A program made the translations under genes and the position numbers. DNA of 64,000 bases from Bacteroidales bacterium UBA4231 (GTDB lineage: Bacteria > Bacteroidota > Bacteroidia > Bacteroidales > UBA932). Position 1 is the first letter of the stretch, and the number at the start of each line of letters is the position of its first letter. The notes beneath the pieces were generated by a model that saw nothing but the letters and a program-made list of their open reading frames with translations, had not been told where the DNA came from and searched no databases. Shown piece by piece: positions 33,193 to 42,685 of the stretch. The stretch spans positions 1 to 64,000 of the forward strand of contig DGXN01000021.1 in NCBI GenBank assembly GCA_002396335.1, read 5' to 3'.

Positions 33193-34611
33193 ATGAAGAA
33201 AGTATTATTCTTGGCGATGGCTCTGCTGGGCCTGACCCTGTCCTGCAAAAAAACGCAGTCTCCCCATCCCGAGTGGACTTATAGCTCGGTCGTGTATGAA
33301 GTGAACATCCGCCAGTTCTCCCCGGAAGGTACCTTCAAGGGCGTTGAGGCCCAGCTTCCCCGTCTGAAGGAGCTGGGTGTGGACGTGCTCTGGCTCATGC
33401 CCATGTACCAGATCGGTACGGAAGGCCGCAAGGGTACCCTCGGCTCTTATTATGCCATTTCGGACTACAAGAAGGTGAATCCCGAGTTCGGCACCATGGA
33501 GGATTTCCAGGAGCTGGTGAATGCCGCGCATGCCCAGGGACTGAAGGTCATCCTGGACTGGGTGGCCAACCAGACCGCCCCCGACAATGTCTGGATGAGC
33601 GAAAAACCGGCCGACTTCTACGAGCGCGACTCCCTCGGCAACGCCATCTGGGAATACGACTGGACAGACACCCGCAGCCTCAATTATGAGAACCAGGAAG
33701 TTTGGTGGGCCCAGGACGACGCCATGCGTTTCTGGCTGGAGAAAGGCGTGGACGGCTTCCGCTGCGACGCCGCCGGCGAAGTCCCGGCCGATTTCTGGTA
33801 CGGCATCCTCCCCAAGATGAACAAGGATTATCCGGACATCTATCTCCTGGCCGAGGCCGAGCGCGACAACCTGGCCGACCCTCTCACCACCTTCGACGCC
33901 AATTACGCCTGGGAACTGCATCACCTGCTGAACGGCCTGGCCCAGGGCAGCAAGTCGGTGCAGGACCTCAAGGATTATGTGGCCCGCGACGCCGCCCGTT
34001 TCCCCAAGGAAGCATTCCGCCTCACATTCACCTCCAACCACGACGAAAACTCCTGGTCCGGCACTGAGTTCGAGCGCGAAGGTGCCGCTGCCGACGCCTG
34101 CGCCGTCCTGTGCTTCACCCTGCCGGGCTCCCAGCCCCTGATTTACACCGGTCAGGAAATCGGCCTGGACCGCCGGCTGGCTTTCTTCGAGAAAGATCCC
34201 ATCACCGACTGGAGCGCCAATGAGCACACCGCTTTCTGGAAAAAACTGGTCCAGCTCAAGCATGAGAATCCCGCCCTTGCTGCCGGTGAGAAAGGCGGCG
34301 AGATTGTCTGGTGGGAAGCCCCGGAAGGCTGGGTGGCCTTCCACCGCGAGGTAAAGGGCAATATGGTCATCGTCCTTGCGAATTTCGGCATTCCCGTGGC
34401 GCAGGAAGCCGCCGGGGAAAAGGCCGACGCGAACGACAACCGTCCCCAGGGCGACAAGGTGGCCGTTCCTTTCCTGAATCTGGAGTCGGCCCCCGTCACC
34501 ATGACGCTCAACCTCCCGGGCAAATACAGGAACGCATTCACCGGAGAAGTCGTGACGCCCCCTGCAGAGATTACTCTCGCACCCGGCGAATACATGGTCC
34601 TGACAAAATAA
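33193..34611 (+). CDS. GH13 alpha-amylase-family lipoprotein
   Basis: 472 residues with lipobox LTLSC (Cys about 17). (beta/alpha)8 barrel with the GH13 conserved regions: WVANQTA (region I variant), GFRCDAAGEV with nucleophile Asp 192, LAEAER with acid/base Glu 221, and TSNHDEN with Asp 284. The C-terminal beta domain ends ITLAPGEYMVLTK. A surface or periplasmic neopullulanase/alpha-amylase type enzyme cutting starch or maltooligosaccharides. ATG 33193 begins the signal peptide; upstream in-frame ATGs were not used. First gene of an operon with GH97 (10 bp gap), mirroring SusA-SusB of the starch system, but no SusC/D adjoins it. Confidence 0.93.
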   Translation: MKKVLFLAMALLGLTLSCKKTQSPHPEWTYSSVVYEVNIRQFSPEGTFKGVEAQLPRLKELGVDVLWLMPMYQIGTEGRKGTLGSYYAISDYKKVNPEFGTMEDFQELVNAAHAQGLKVILDWVANQTAPDNVWMSEKPADFYERDSLGNAIWEYDWTDTRSLNYENQEVWWAQDDAMRFWLEKGVDGFRCDAAGEVPADFWYGILPKMNKDYPDIYLLAEAERDNLADPLTTFDANYAWELHHLLNGLAQGSKSVQDLKDYVARDAARFPKEAFRLTFTSNHDENSWSGTEFEREGAAADACAVLCFTLPGSQPLIYTGQEIGLDRRLAFFEKDPITDWSANEHTAFWKKLVQLKHENPALAAGEKGGEIVWWEAPEGWVAFHREVKGNMVIVLANFGIPVAQEAAGEKADANDNRPQGDKVAVPFLNLESAPVTMTLNLPGKYRNAFTGEVVTPPAEITLAPGEYMVLTK

Positions 34612-34621
34612 CGAGCTGAAT

Positions 34622-36958
34622 ATGAAAAAATTACTTGGATTTGCGCTGGCACTTCTCGCCATCTCCTGCGGCCCGAAATCCCTCGAATGGACGGCCGATC
34701 ATTCCATTTCCAGCCCGGACGGAAAAATGGTTCTCAAGGTGGGCCTTACTCCGGACGGAGCCCCTGTCTATGCGTTGGACCGCAACGGTTCGGCAGTCAT
34801 CCTTCCCTCCCATCTGGGATTTCGCCTGATCGGCCAGGACAATCTGGACAAGGGATTTACCCTTACGGACGCCCAGACCTCCTCGTTTGACGAGACCTGG
34901 GACCCGGTCTGGGGAGAGGAAGCCCACATCCGGAACCACTACAACGAACTGGTCGTCACGCTGGAGCAGCAGCCGGAGGCCGTCCGTCAGGCTCAGTCCG
35001 GCGTCAGTGTCACCGACCCCGCCTACACCGGCGACCTGGGCAACCGTTACGGCAAGGGAGCCGTCATGAAAATCCGTTTCCGCCTGTATGACGACGGCCT
35101 CGGTTTCCGTTATGAGTTCCCGCTGGAGAACAAGCTCACCTATTTCAAAGTGGATGAGGAGCTGACGGAGTTCGCCATGACCGGTGACCACACCGCCTGG
35201 TGGATTCCCGGCGACTACTCCACCCAGGAGTTCAATCCCACCGAGTCCAAGCTCTCCGAGATCCGTCACCTCAGCGACCTGCCCCGTCCCCGCGGCGGTG
35301 CACCCCAGCAGGGATTCTCGCCCACCGGCGTCCAGACCGCACTGCAGATGAAGACGGCCGAAGGCCTGTATCTGAACATCCACGAGGCCGCCGTCCTGAA
35401 TTATCCCACCACCAACCTGGACCTGGACGACAAGAACTTTGTCTTCTCCACCCATCTCACTCCGGATGCGGAAGGCGTGCGTGCCCGCATGCAGGCCCCC
35501 TGCAAGACGCCCTGGCGTTCGGTCATGGTGTGCGAAAGCGCCACCGAGGCCCTTGCCTCCCGCCTGGTCCTGAACCTCAATGACCCCTGTGTCCTGGACG
35601 ACGTCTCCTGGATTCATCCCGTCAAGTACATGGGCGTATGGTGGGAAATGATCACCGGCAAGAGCGAATGGTCTTACACCCACGACTATCCCTCCGTCCA
35701 GCTGGGCGTCACGGATTATGCCGCTTCCACCCCGCACGGCCGCCATGGCGCCAACAACGAAAACGTGCGCCGATACATTGACTTTGCCGCCGAAAACGGC
35801 TTTGACGGCATCCTGATCGAGGGTTGGAACGAAGGCTGGGAAGACTGGTACGGTCACCAGAAAGACTTTGTCTTCGACTTCATCACCCCGTATCCGGACT
35901 TCGACCTCCCGGCCCTGAACCGCTATGCCCATCAGAAGGGTATCCGCCTGATCATGCACCACGAAACCTCTTCCTCCACCCTCAATTACGAGCGTTGGAT
36001 GGAACAGGCCTACGACCTCATGAACCAGTACGGCTACAATGCCGTGAAGAGCGGCTACGTGGGCGCCATCATCCCTTACGGCGACTACCACTACAGCCAG
36101 CCCACCATCAACCACTATCACTACGCCATCACGGAGGCTGCCAAGCACCATATCATGGTGAATGCACACGAGGCGGTGCGTCCCACCGGACTGTGCCGCA
36201 CCTGGCCCAACATGATCGGCAATGAAAGCGCCATGGGAACGGAGTTCCGCGGCACCATCAAGCCCGGCCATACCACCATCTTCCCCTTCACGCGCCTGCA
36301 GGGCGGTCCCATGGACTACACGCCCGGTATCTTTGAGACCGACATGTCCGTCACCGCACCCGGCACCACCGGCAAGATGAACCACACCCTGTGCAATCAG
36401 CTGGGCCTGTACGTCACCTTCTACAGCCCGCTGCAGATGGCCGCCGACCTGCCTGAAAACTACGCCCGCTTCATGGACGCCTTCCAGTTCATCAAGGACG
36501 TCGCCGTCGACTGGGAAGAAAGCCGCTACCTGATGGCGGAGCCCGGCGCCTTCATCGTGACGGCCCGCCGGCCCAAGCTTTCCACGCTGAACGCTTCGGC
36601 CGCGAGCACCGCCACGCTTCCCGACGCCCGCAAGGACATGGTCACCAATGCCGCCAAGTTCGTCTACGCCCTGCCGGAGAACGCCACGGTGAAAGACCTG
36701 GCGAAGGCCACGCCCCGCGACGTGTGGTACGTGGGCGGCATCACGGACGAGAATGCCCGCGAGGTCACCTTCGGCCTGGATTTCCTGAAGCCCGGACTTA
36801 CGTATGAGGCCACTCTGTATGCCGACGCCCCCGACGCAGACTACGAGACCAACTCCCAGGCTTACACCATCACCAAGAGCGAAGTCACCAGTGCCGATTC
36901 CCTCACCGTCTGGATGGCACGTGCCGGCGGATTCGCCCTGTCTCTTAGGGAGAAGTAG
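34622..36958 (+). CDS. GH97 alpha-glucosidase, SusB-type (inverting), lipoprotein
   Basis: 778 residues with lipobox LLAISC (Cys about 16). N-terminal beta-sandwich, central barrel with HPVKYMGVWWEMITGKSEW, C-terminal beta domain. Glu 203, 400, 448, 517 and 541 fall at a constant offset of nine from the calcium and catalytic glutamates of Bacteroides SusB as I recall them (194, 391, 439, 508, 532), with motifs STQEFNPTES, IEGWNEG, MHHETSSS, VNAHEAVRPTG and GTEF. This marks the inverting alpha-glucosidase branch rather than the retaining alpha-galactosidase branch. It would release glucose from the products of the GH13 enzyme encoded 10 bp upstream. Confidence 0.96.
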   Translation: MKKLLGFALALLAISCGPKSLEWTADHSISSPDGKMVLKVGLTPDGAPVYALDRNGSAVILPSHLGFRLIGQDNLDKGFTLTDAQTSSFDETWDPVWGEEAHIRNHYNELVVTLEQQPEAVRQAQSGVSVTDPAYTGDLGNRYGKGAVMKIRFRLYDDGLGFRYEFPLENKLTYFKVDEELTEFAMTGDHTAWWIPGDYSTQEFNPTESKLSEIRHLSDLPRPRGGAPQQGFSPTGVQTALQMKTAEGLYLNIHEAAVLNYPTTNLDLDDKNFVFSTHLTPDAEGVRARMQAPCKTPWRSVMVCESATEALASRLVLNLNDPCVLDDVSWIHPVKYMGVWWEMITGKSEWSYTHDYPSVQLGVTDYAASTPHGRHGANNENVRRYIDFAAENGFDGILIEGWNEGWEDWYGHQKDFVFDFITPYPDFDLPALNRYAHQKGIRLIMHHETSSSTLNYERWMEQAYDLMNQYGYNAVKSGYVGAIIPYGDYHYSQPTINHYHYAITEAAKHHIMVNAHEAVRPTGLCRTWPNMIGNESAMGTEFRGTIKPGHTTIFPFTRLQGGPMDYTPGIFETDMSVTAPGTTGKMNHTLCNQLGLYVTFYSPLQMAADLPENYARFMDAFQFIKDVAVDWEESRYLMAEPGAFIVTARRPKLSTLNASAASTATLPDARKDMVTNAAKFVYALPENATVKDLAKATPRDVWYVGGITDENAREVTFGLDFLKPGLTYEATLYADAPDADYETNSQAYTITKSEVTSADSLTVWMARAGGFALSLREK

Positions 36959-36961
36959 CCC

Positions 36962-38635
36962 ATGGAGCGCATAACAATCTCCTGTATCAACGACGGAAAG
37001 ACCTATGAGATGCCCCTGGGGGAGCGTCTTTCCACGGTAGCGCCGGCCCAGGTCACGAACCCGCTCACCGGCAGGCAGTACCCTGTATTGGCCGCCCTGG
37101 TGGACCATGAACTCAAGGCGCTGGATTTCCAGGTGTTCTTTCCGCACAAGGTGGAGTTTATCGGCTATGACAATCCGGAAGGAAGGCGTACGTACCTGCG
37201 TTCGCTGAGCTTCCTGCTGCAGCGCGCCGTCCGCTCCCTGTTCCCCGACAAAGTCCTGAAAATCAACCATTCCCTGCCCAGCGGCCTGTACTGCAAGTTC
37301 CGCGGTGAAACCATTGCGGACGAGGACATCCTCCGCCTGCGGGAAGAGATGCGCCGGCTGGTGGCCCTGGATCTGCCGTTTATCCGGAAGAAGCTGCTGT
37401 CGGAGGAGGCGTCGGCCATTTTCCGTGCGCAGCGGCAGCCCCTGAAAGCCGCCCTCCAGGAGTCCCTGGGCCGATATTTCTGCTCCGTGTACTACCTGGA
37501 CGGCGTGGCCGACAATTTCTACGGTCCGCTGGTCCCTTCGACGGGATATCTGAAGGTGTTCGACCTCATGCCTTTCCACCATGGGTTCTGCCTGCAGTAT
37601 CCCTCCGACGATGACATCACCCGCACCATCGCCCGTCAGAAGCAGAAGAAACTCACTGTTACCCTGAAAGAGTACGGTTACTGGTGCAAGGCTACCGGCG
37701 TTGTGAGCGTGAGCGCCCTGAACAGCCGCCTGCTGAGCGGCGGGGCCGTAAACCTCATCAATCTCTGCGAAGCCCGCCAGGAACGAGCCTACGCCGAGTT
37801 GGCCGACAAAGTCTACGCCGCGCGCGACCATGTGAAGATTGTCTTCCTGGCCGGTCCGTCTTCCAGCGGAAAAACGTCGTCGTCTCTGCGCCTGGCTCAG
37901 CAGTGCATCGTGAAGGAGATGAATCCGAAGGTCATCGAACTGGACAATTATTTCGTCTCCCGGGAGAAGACGCCCAAAGATGAATTCGGCAATTACGACT
38001 TCGAGGCCCTGGAGGCCATGGATTTGGAACTGCTTGGCAATCACCTGAACACCCTGCTTTCCGGCGGAGAAGTGGAACTTCCCCGCTACGACTTCAAACA
38101 GGGAAGGGCTTTCTTCGAAGGCAAGATGATGCATCTGGAGGAGAACGACATCCTCATCATGGAGGGTATCCACGCCTTGGATCCCGCTATGGTTCCCACG
38201 GTGGACCAGAACCGCATTTTCCGGGTGTATGCGTCGGCCCTTACGTCCCTGAAACTGGACGAGAACTGCTGCATCTCCACCACGGATAACCGTCTGCTTC
38301 GGCGCATGGTCCGCGACAACCGGACCCGGGGCATCTCGCCCGAGGAAACCATCCTGCGCTGGCCGTCGGTCCGCCGCGGCGAGAACCGCTACATCTTCCC
38401 CTTCCAGGAAAATGCCGACGCCCAGTTCAACACCGCCCTCCTGTACGAGCTTCCTCTTCTGCGCTACTACGCAGAACCGCTCCTGCGCCGGATCCTGCCC
38501 TCCTCCGAGGCTTATTCCGACGCCGTCCGCCTGCTGAAGTTCCTCTCCTACATCGTGGCGCTCCAACCCTCGGAAATCGCCGCCATTCCGCCCACCTCCA
38601 TCATGCGCGAGTTTATTGGCGGCCAAACCTTATAA
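36962..38635 (+). CDS. Uridine-kinase-like nucleoside kinase with N-terminal TGS/ThrRS-like domains
   Basis: 557 residues. N-terminal TGS-like beta-grasp (ITISCINDGKTYEMPLGERL), then a segment like the second additional domain of threonyl-tRNA synthetase (about residues 60-250), then a P-loop kinase: Walker A AGPSSSGKTS near residue 300, VIELDNYFVSREKTP and NDILIMEGIHALD, as in uridine kinase/phosphoribulokinase. This composite architecture is widespread in anaerobes; its substrate is poorly defined. Starts 3 bp after GH97, so it is co-transcribed with starch-degrading genes, possibly by chance. Confidence 0.9.
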   Translation: MERITISCINDGKTYEMPLGERLSTVAPAQVTNPLTGRQYPVLAALVDHELKALDFQVFFPHKVEFIGYDNPEGRRTYLRSLSFLLQRAVRSLFPDKVLKINHSLPSGLYCKFRGETIADEDILRLREEMRRLVALDLPFIRKKLLSEEASAIFRAQRQPLKAALQESLGRYFCSVYYLDGVADNFYGPLVPSTGYLKVFDLMPFHHGFCLQYPSDDDITRTIARQKQKKLTVTLKEYGYWCKATGVVSVSALNSRLLSGGAVNLINLCEARQERAYAELADKVYAARDHVKIVFLAGPSSSGKTSSSLRLAQQCIVKEMNPKVIELDNYFVSREKTPKDEFGNYDFEALEAMDLELLGNHLNTLLSGGEVELPRYDFKQGRAFFEGKMMHLEENDILIMEGIHALDPAMVPTVDQNRIFRVYASALTSLKLDENCCISTTDNRLLRRMVRDNRTRGISPEETILRWPSVRRGENRYIFPFQENADAQFNTALLYELPLLRYYAEPLLRRILPSSEAYSDAVRLLKFLSYIVALQPSEIAAIPPTSIMREFIGGQTL

Positions 38636-38646
38636 AGGTTTTGTGC

Positions 38647-39612
38647 ATGATGAATGTCGGAATAATCGGTGCCGGGCACATTGCTGAAAAAGCGGCTCGG
38701 ACGCTCTCTGCCATGGACGGGATGCAGTGCCTGGCCATCGGGTCGCGCTCGGAGGAAAAAGCATCGGCCTTTGCCGGCCGGTTTGGGATTCCACGGGCCT
38801 ATGGCTCTTATTCGGCCCTTCTTGAGGACCCGGAAATAGACTTGGTGTACATTGCGACGCCGCATTCCTGTCACTTTGCGCAGGCACGCGAGGCGATCCT
38901 TGCCGGAAAGCCCTGCCTGGTGGAGAAGTCGTTCATGCTCAATGCCATGGAGGCGGCTTCCATCCTGGCACTGGCCCGGGAAAAGGGCGTTTTCATTGCC
39001 GAAGCCATGTGGACCCGCTACATGCCCGTCCGGCAAATGGCCCGGGAAGTGCTCGCTTCCGGAATTATCGGAAAGCCGACGATGCTGTCGGCCTCGCTCT
39101 CCTACAATGTGTCGGACAAAGAGCGTGTGCTGCAGCCGTCCCTGGGGGGCGGCGCTCTGCTGGACCTTGGCGTATACCTTCTGAATTTTGTCCGGATGTA
39201 CTGCGACAGCCCCATCCGCGACCTCACCACCTCCTGCATCCGGGCCGGATCCGGGGTGGACGCTTCGGAGGTGATCAGTTTCATCCATGAAGACGGGACC
39301 CTTTCCACCGTTTATTCCTCGGCCTTTTCGCAAGGGGAGAATACGGGCGTAATTGCCGGAACCACCGGTTATCTGGTATTCGACGACCTGATCAATCCCA
39401 CCTGTCTGAGAATCTGCCGGAAGCGGCACGTCGTTGAAAAAGAAATCCCTGTTCCTGAGCAGATTACGGGGTTTGAATACCAGTTTCAGGCCTGTGCCGA
39501 CGCCATCCGCGCCGGGCTCTTCGAGCCGCCGCAGATGCCCCACGCCGAAACACTCTACATCATGCACCTGATGGACCGCCTCCGTGCGGAGTGGGGCGTG
39601 AGCTTCGCGTGA
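38647..39612 (+). CDS. Gfo/Idh/MocA-family NAD(P)-dependent oxidoreductase
   Basis: 321 residues. Rossmann fold VGIIGAGHIAEKAARTL, then YIATPHSCHFAQAREAILAGKPCLVEKSF with the catalytic EK (EKS here in place of EKP), and AEAMWTRYMPVRQMA. The C-terminal half is the usual alpha/beta domain with GGGALLDLGVYLLNF. This subgroup (trans-1,2-dihydrobenzene-1,2-diol-dehydrogenase-like) oxidises sugars or inositols. Two adjacent ATGs (38647, 38650) are possible starts. 11 bp after the kinase gene. Confidence 0.9.
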   Translation: MMNVGIIGAGHIAEKAARTLSAMDGMQCLAIGSRSEEKASAFAGRFGIPRAYGSYSALLEDPEIDLVYIATPHSCHFAQAREAILAGKPCLVEKSFMLNAMEAASILALAREKGVFIAEAMWTRYMPVRQMAREVLASGIIGKPTMLSASLSYNVSDKERVLQPSLGGGALLDLGVYLLNFVRMYCDSPIRDLTTSCIRAGSGVDASEVISFIHEDGTLSTVYSSAFSQGENTGVIAGTTGYLVFDDLINPTCLRICRKRHVVEKEIPVPEQITGFEYQFQACADAIRAGLFEPPQMPHAETLYIMHLMDRLRAEWGVSFA

Positions 39613-39630
39613 TGAAAAGGCTCCTGTTCT

Positions 39631-39664
39631 TTTTGTGCATCCTGCGTACCGCGGGGAACGCGAG
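39631..39664 (-). repeat. REP copy 3 (inverted), upstream of uvrA
   Basis: Its reverse complement (CGCGTTCCCCGCGGTACGCAG then GATGCACAAAA) matches the repeats flanking the transposase at 42530 and 43627 with a few substitutions, in the opposite orientation. Confidence 0.65.
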
Positions 39665-39685
39665 GATAATTCCCGGAATTCTTCG

Positions 39686-39693
39686 TATCTTTG
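39686..39693 (+). promoter_or_regulatory. -7 box of uvrA, nearly leaderless
   Basis: TATCTTTG ends 6 bp before the ATG at 39700, leaving little or no 5' untranslated region. Confidence 0.55.
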
Positions 39694-39699
39694 CAATCT

Positions 39700-42492
39700 A
39701 TGGCAAAGAAGGAATATATTCAGGTGCGGGGAGCGCGCGCAAATAACTTGCAGAATGTGGATGTCGCTATTCCACGGGGGGAATTTGTGGTGGTGACGGG
39801 CCTGAGCGGAAGCGGAAAGAGTTCCCTGGCTTTCGATACCATCTATGCGGAGGGCCAGCGCCGGTACATGGATACGCTGTCTACGTATGCCAAGCATTTT
39901 ATGGGAATCCTGGAAAAGCCTGAAGTGGAGGAGATTACGGGACTGAGTCCCATCATTGCCATTGAACAGAAGACGACGGGGAACAATCCCCGCTCCACAG
40001 TGGGGACCATCACGGAGATCTACGACTTCCTCCGCCTGTTGTACGCCAAGGGGTCGCGGGCTTTCTCGCCGGAAACCGGCAAGGAGATGGTCCGCTACAC
40101 GGACGAGCAGATCGTGGACCTGGTCCTGAAAGAGTATGCCGGAAAGAAGTGTTACCTGCTGGCTCCGCTCGTAAGGGGCCGAAAGGGTCACTACCGCGAA
40201 CTCTTCGACCAGCTCCGGAAACGCGGATACACAGAGGTCCGGATCGATGCGGAAATCCTGCCCCTGCAGGAAGTGGATGCCCTGGACCGGTACAAACCGC
40301 ACTTTATCGAACTGGTCGTAGACCGCCTCAAGCCCCAGCAAGGGGACGACCGGCGCATCCGCGAGTCCGTGAGCCGGGCCTTGAATATCGGCAAAGGATC
40401 CCTGGCGATATTGGAAGTCGGGGCGCAGAAGCCCGCCCACTTTTCCAAACACCTGGTGGACCCGGAAAGCGGCATTTCCCTCCAGGAACCGCAGCCGCAC
40501 AGCTTTTCCTTCAACTCGCCCCAGGGGTACTGCCCGCACTGCAAGGGTCTCGGCTCCATCGTGGACGTAAATATCGACACCATCATTCCGGACCGCAGCA
40601 AATCCGTGGCCGACGGCGGCATCGCTCCGCTCGGAAAAGTCCGGGAGAACCGGAAATTCGACATCATCCGCGCCATCGCCCGAAAGTATAATTTCAGCCT
40701 GTACGATCCTATCGACGCCCTGCCGGACGAGGCCGTGAGCCTGCTGGTCTACGGTTCCGAAGACCTGTTCCGCGTAGGGGAAGGCAATCTTTCGGAGATG
40801 GAAAGCTGGGGCGGCGTGCTGGACAATATCGAGGATACGGTCGTGTGCCCGGTCTGTCACGGGACGCGCCTGAGCAGTGAAGCCCTGTGCTTCCGGATTG
40901 ACGGGAAAACCATTCCGGAAGTCGCCGCCATGGAAATGACGGAGCTCCGGAAATGGCTTGACGTCATTCCCGACGGATTCACCCAGCGGGAAGCCAGCGT
41001 AGCCCGGGACATCCTCAAGGAGCTCAGGGAGCGGGTGCAGTTCATGCTGGACGTCGGCCTGGACTATCTGTCACTGGACCGCGCCACGGGATCGCTATCC
41101 GGCGGAGAAAGCCAGCGCATCCGGCTGGCGACGCAGATCGGCTCCAAGCTGGTGAATGTGCTCTACATTCTGGACGAGCCGTCCATCGGCCTGCACCAGA
41201 AAGATAACCGCAAGCTCATCGCCTCGCTGAAGGCCCTCCGCGACGAGGGCAACTCCGTGATGGTGGTGGAGCATGACGCAGAGACTATGCTCAGTGCCGA
41301 TTGGCTCGTGGACGTGGGCCCCGGCGCCGGCGAACAGGGCGGCCGGATCTGCCTGAACGCGCCCCTGGGGACGCTTCTCAGAGGCGAGCCGATGGACCCC
41401 GACACGGCGGCACATGCCGTAGTCGGCCCTTCCGTGACGCTGGATTACCTGAAAGGCATCCGGCAGATTGAAGTCCCCGCGACCCGGCGCAAAGGGAACG
41501 GCAAGTACCTCCGCCTTCGCGGCGCCCGGGGCAACAACCTCAAACAGGTGGACGTGGACTTCCCGCTGGGCTGCCTGATCGGGGTGGCCGGACTTTCCGG
41601 ATCCGGGAAAAGTTCGCTTGTGAACGAGACCCTCATGCCCATCCTCAAGCAGAAGTTCTACCGCAGCAAGGAACGCCCGCTGCCCTACGACAGCATCGCG
41701 GGCGTGGAAAACCTGGACAAACTCATCGAGATTGACCAGAGCCCCATCGGCCGGACGCCCCGGTCCAATCCAGCCACCTTCACCGCCGTCTTCAACGACA
41801 TCCGCACCCTCTTCGAAGAGACGCAGGACGCCAAAGTCCGCGGCTACAAAGCGGGCCGATTCTCCTTCAATGTCCCCGGCGGCCGCTGCGAGGAATGCAA
41901 AGGCGCCGGCATCAAGGTCATCGAGATGAACTTCCTGCCCTCGGTGCACGTGCCCTGCGAAGTATGCGGCGGAAAACGCTATAAAGAGGACACGCTCGCG
42001 GTCCGCTACAAGGGAAAGAATATCAACGACGTGCTGGAGATGAGCATCAGCGAGGCCTACGAGTTCTTCAAGCCCGTTCCCCGCATCGCCTCCAAACTGA
42101 AAGCACTGGTGGACGTCGGCCTCGGTTATGTCCGCCTGGGACAGAGCGCCGTCACCCTCTCCGGCGGCGAAAGCCAGCGCATGAAACTGGCGGCCGAACT
42201 GTCCCGCCCTTCAACCGGCTCCACGCTCTACATCCTGGACGAACCCACCACCGGCCTCCACTTCGAGGACATCAAAGTGCTGATCGGTGTCCTCCAGCGT
42301 CTGGTGGACGCCGGGAACACCGTCATCATCATTGAACACAACCTGGATGTCCTCAAGAGCGTGGACTACCTCTTTGACATGGGCCCCTCCGGCGGTCGCG
42401 GCGGCGGACGCATCGTCGCCTCCGGCACTCCCGAACAACTCGCCTCCGACCCTGCCTCCGTCACCGGACCTTTCCTCCGCGATGTGCTGTAA
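39700..42492 (+). CDS. uvrA: Excinuclease ABC subunit A
   Basis: 930 residues. Two ABC ATPase halves: Walker A GLSGSGKSSLAFDT and GLSGSGKSSLVNET; signature LSGGESQRIRLA and LSGGESQRMKLA; Walker B ILDEPSIGLHQKD and ILDEPTTGLHFED. Zinc-module cysteines are seen as CPHCKG...CPVCHG and CEECKG...CEVCGG. The first small zinc site of E. coli UvrA (after LRLLYAK) is replaced by SRAFSPETGKEMVRYT with no Cys, which I believe is normal in Bacteroidetes. Damage recognition in nucleotide-excision repair. ATG 39700 chosen because the TTG at 39691 lies inside the -7 box. Confidence 0.98.
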   Translation: MAKKEYIQVRGARANNLQNVDVAIPRGEFVVVTGLSGSGKSSLAFDTIYAEGQRRYMDTLSTYAKHFMGILEKPEVEEITGLSPIIAIEQKTTGNNPRSTVGTITEIYDFLRLLYAKGSRAFSPETGKEMVRYTDEQIVDLVLKEYAGKKCYLLAPLVRGRKGHYRELFDQLRKRGYTEVRIDAEILPLQEVDALDRYKPHFIELVVDRLKPQQGDDRRIRESVSRALNIGKGSLAILEVGAQKPAHFSKHLVDPESGISLQEPQPHSFSFNSPQGYCPHCKGLGSIVDVNIDTIIPDRSKSVADGGIAPLGKVRENRKFDIIRAIARKYNFSLYDPIDALPDEAVSLLVYGSEDLFRVGEGNLSEMESWGGVLDNIEDTVVCPVCHGTRLSSEALCFRIDGKTIPEVAAMEMTELRKWLDVIPDGFTQREASVARDILKELRERVQFMLDVGLDYLSLDRATGSLSGGESQRIRLATQIGSKLVNVLYILDEPSIGLHQKDNRKLIASLKALRDEGNSVMVVEHDAETMLSADWLVDVGPGAGEQGGRICLNAPLGTLLRGEPMDPDTAAHAVVGPSVTLDYLKGIRQIEVPATRRKGNGKYLRLRGARGNNLKQVDVDFPLGCLIGVAGLSGSGKSSLVNETLMPILKQKFYRSKERPLPYDSIAGVENLDKLIEIDQSPIGRTPRSNPATFTAVFNDIRTLFEETQDAKVRGYKAGRFSFNVPGGRCEECKGAGIKVIEMNFLPSVHVPCEVCGGKRYKEDTLAVRYKGKNINDVLEMSISEAYEFFKPVPRIASKLKALVDVGLGYVRLGQSAVTLSGGESQRMKLAAELSRPSTGSTLYILDEPTTGLHFEDIKVLIGVLQRLVDAGNTVIIIEHNLDVLKSVDYLFDMGPSGGRGGGRIVASGTPEQLASDPASVTGPFLRDVL

Positions 42493-42529
42493 TCGTACCC
42501 CTTGACACAAATGGGGGCAGATATTGACA

Positions 42530-42578
42530 TCTTGCGTCCCCGGCGGTACGCAGAGTGCGCAAAAACGGGCCAAAATGT
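42530..42578 (+). repeat. REP copy 1 (left of the transposase)
   Basis: Begins TCTTGCGTCCCCGGCGG, continues TACGCAGAGTGCGC and a run of A. The hairpin is GCGT-CC/GG-ACGC. The same ~45 bp recurs in direct orientation at 43627-43675. Confidence 0.75.
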
Positions 42579-42685
42579 GTAGTGAAACAACAATTGTATC
42601 AGCCTTCCAAGCACATTAGAACGCCGATTTGTCGATTATCCGTTTAACATTTTTTTACACGGATAATTCTTTCAAACTTTGCGGT

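Noticed and set aside
34631..38626. An uninterrupted minus-strand frame of 1331 codons across the GH97 and kinase genes
   Set aside because: It is an antisense shadow. The plus-strand genes have clear catalytic motifs at correct positions, and the minus-strand translation is low-complexity (Gly/Val/His/Asp-rich) with no family match. High GC at third positions makes such long antisense frames common here.
40050..40110. Loss of the first UvrA zinc site as a defect
   Set aside because: SRAFSPETGKEMVRYT replaces the Cys pair, but all ATPase and remaining zinc motifs are intact, and I believe Bacteroidetes UvrA proteins commonly lack this site.
38548..40860. A 770-codon minus-strand frame over the oxidoreductase and uvrA start
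   Set aside because: It crosses two well-defined plus-strand genes and their promoter; no recognisable domain.
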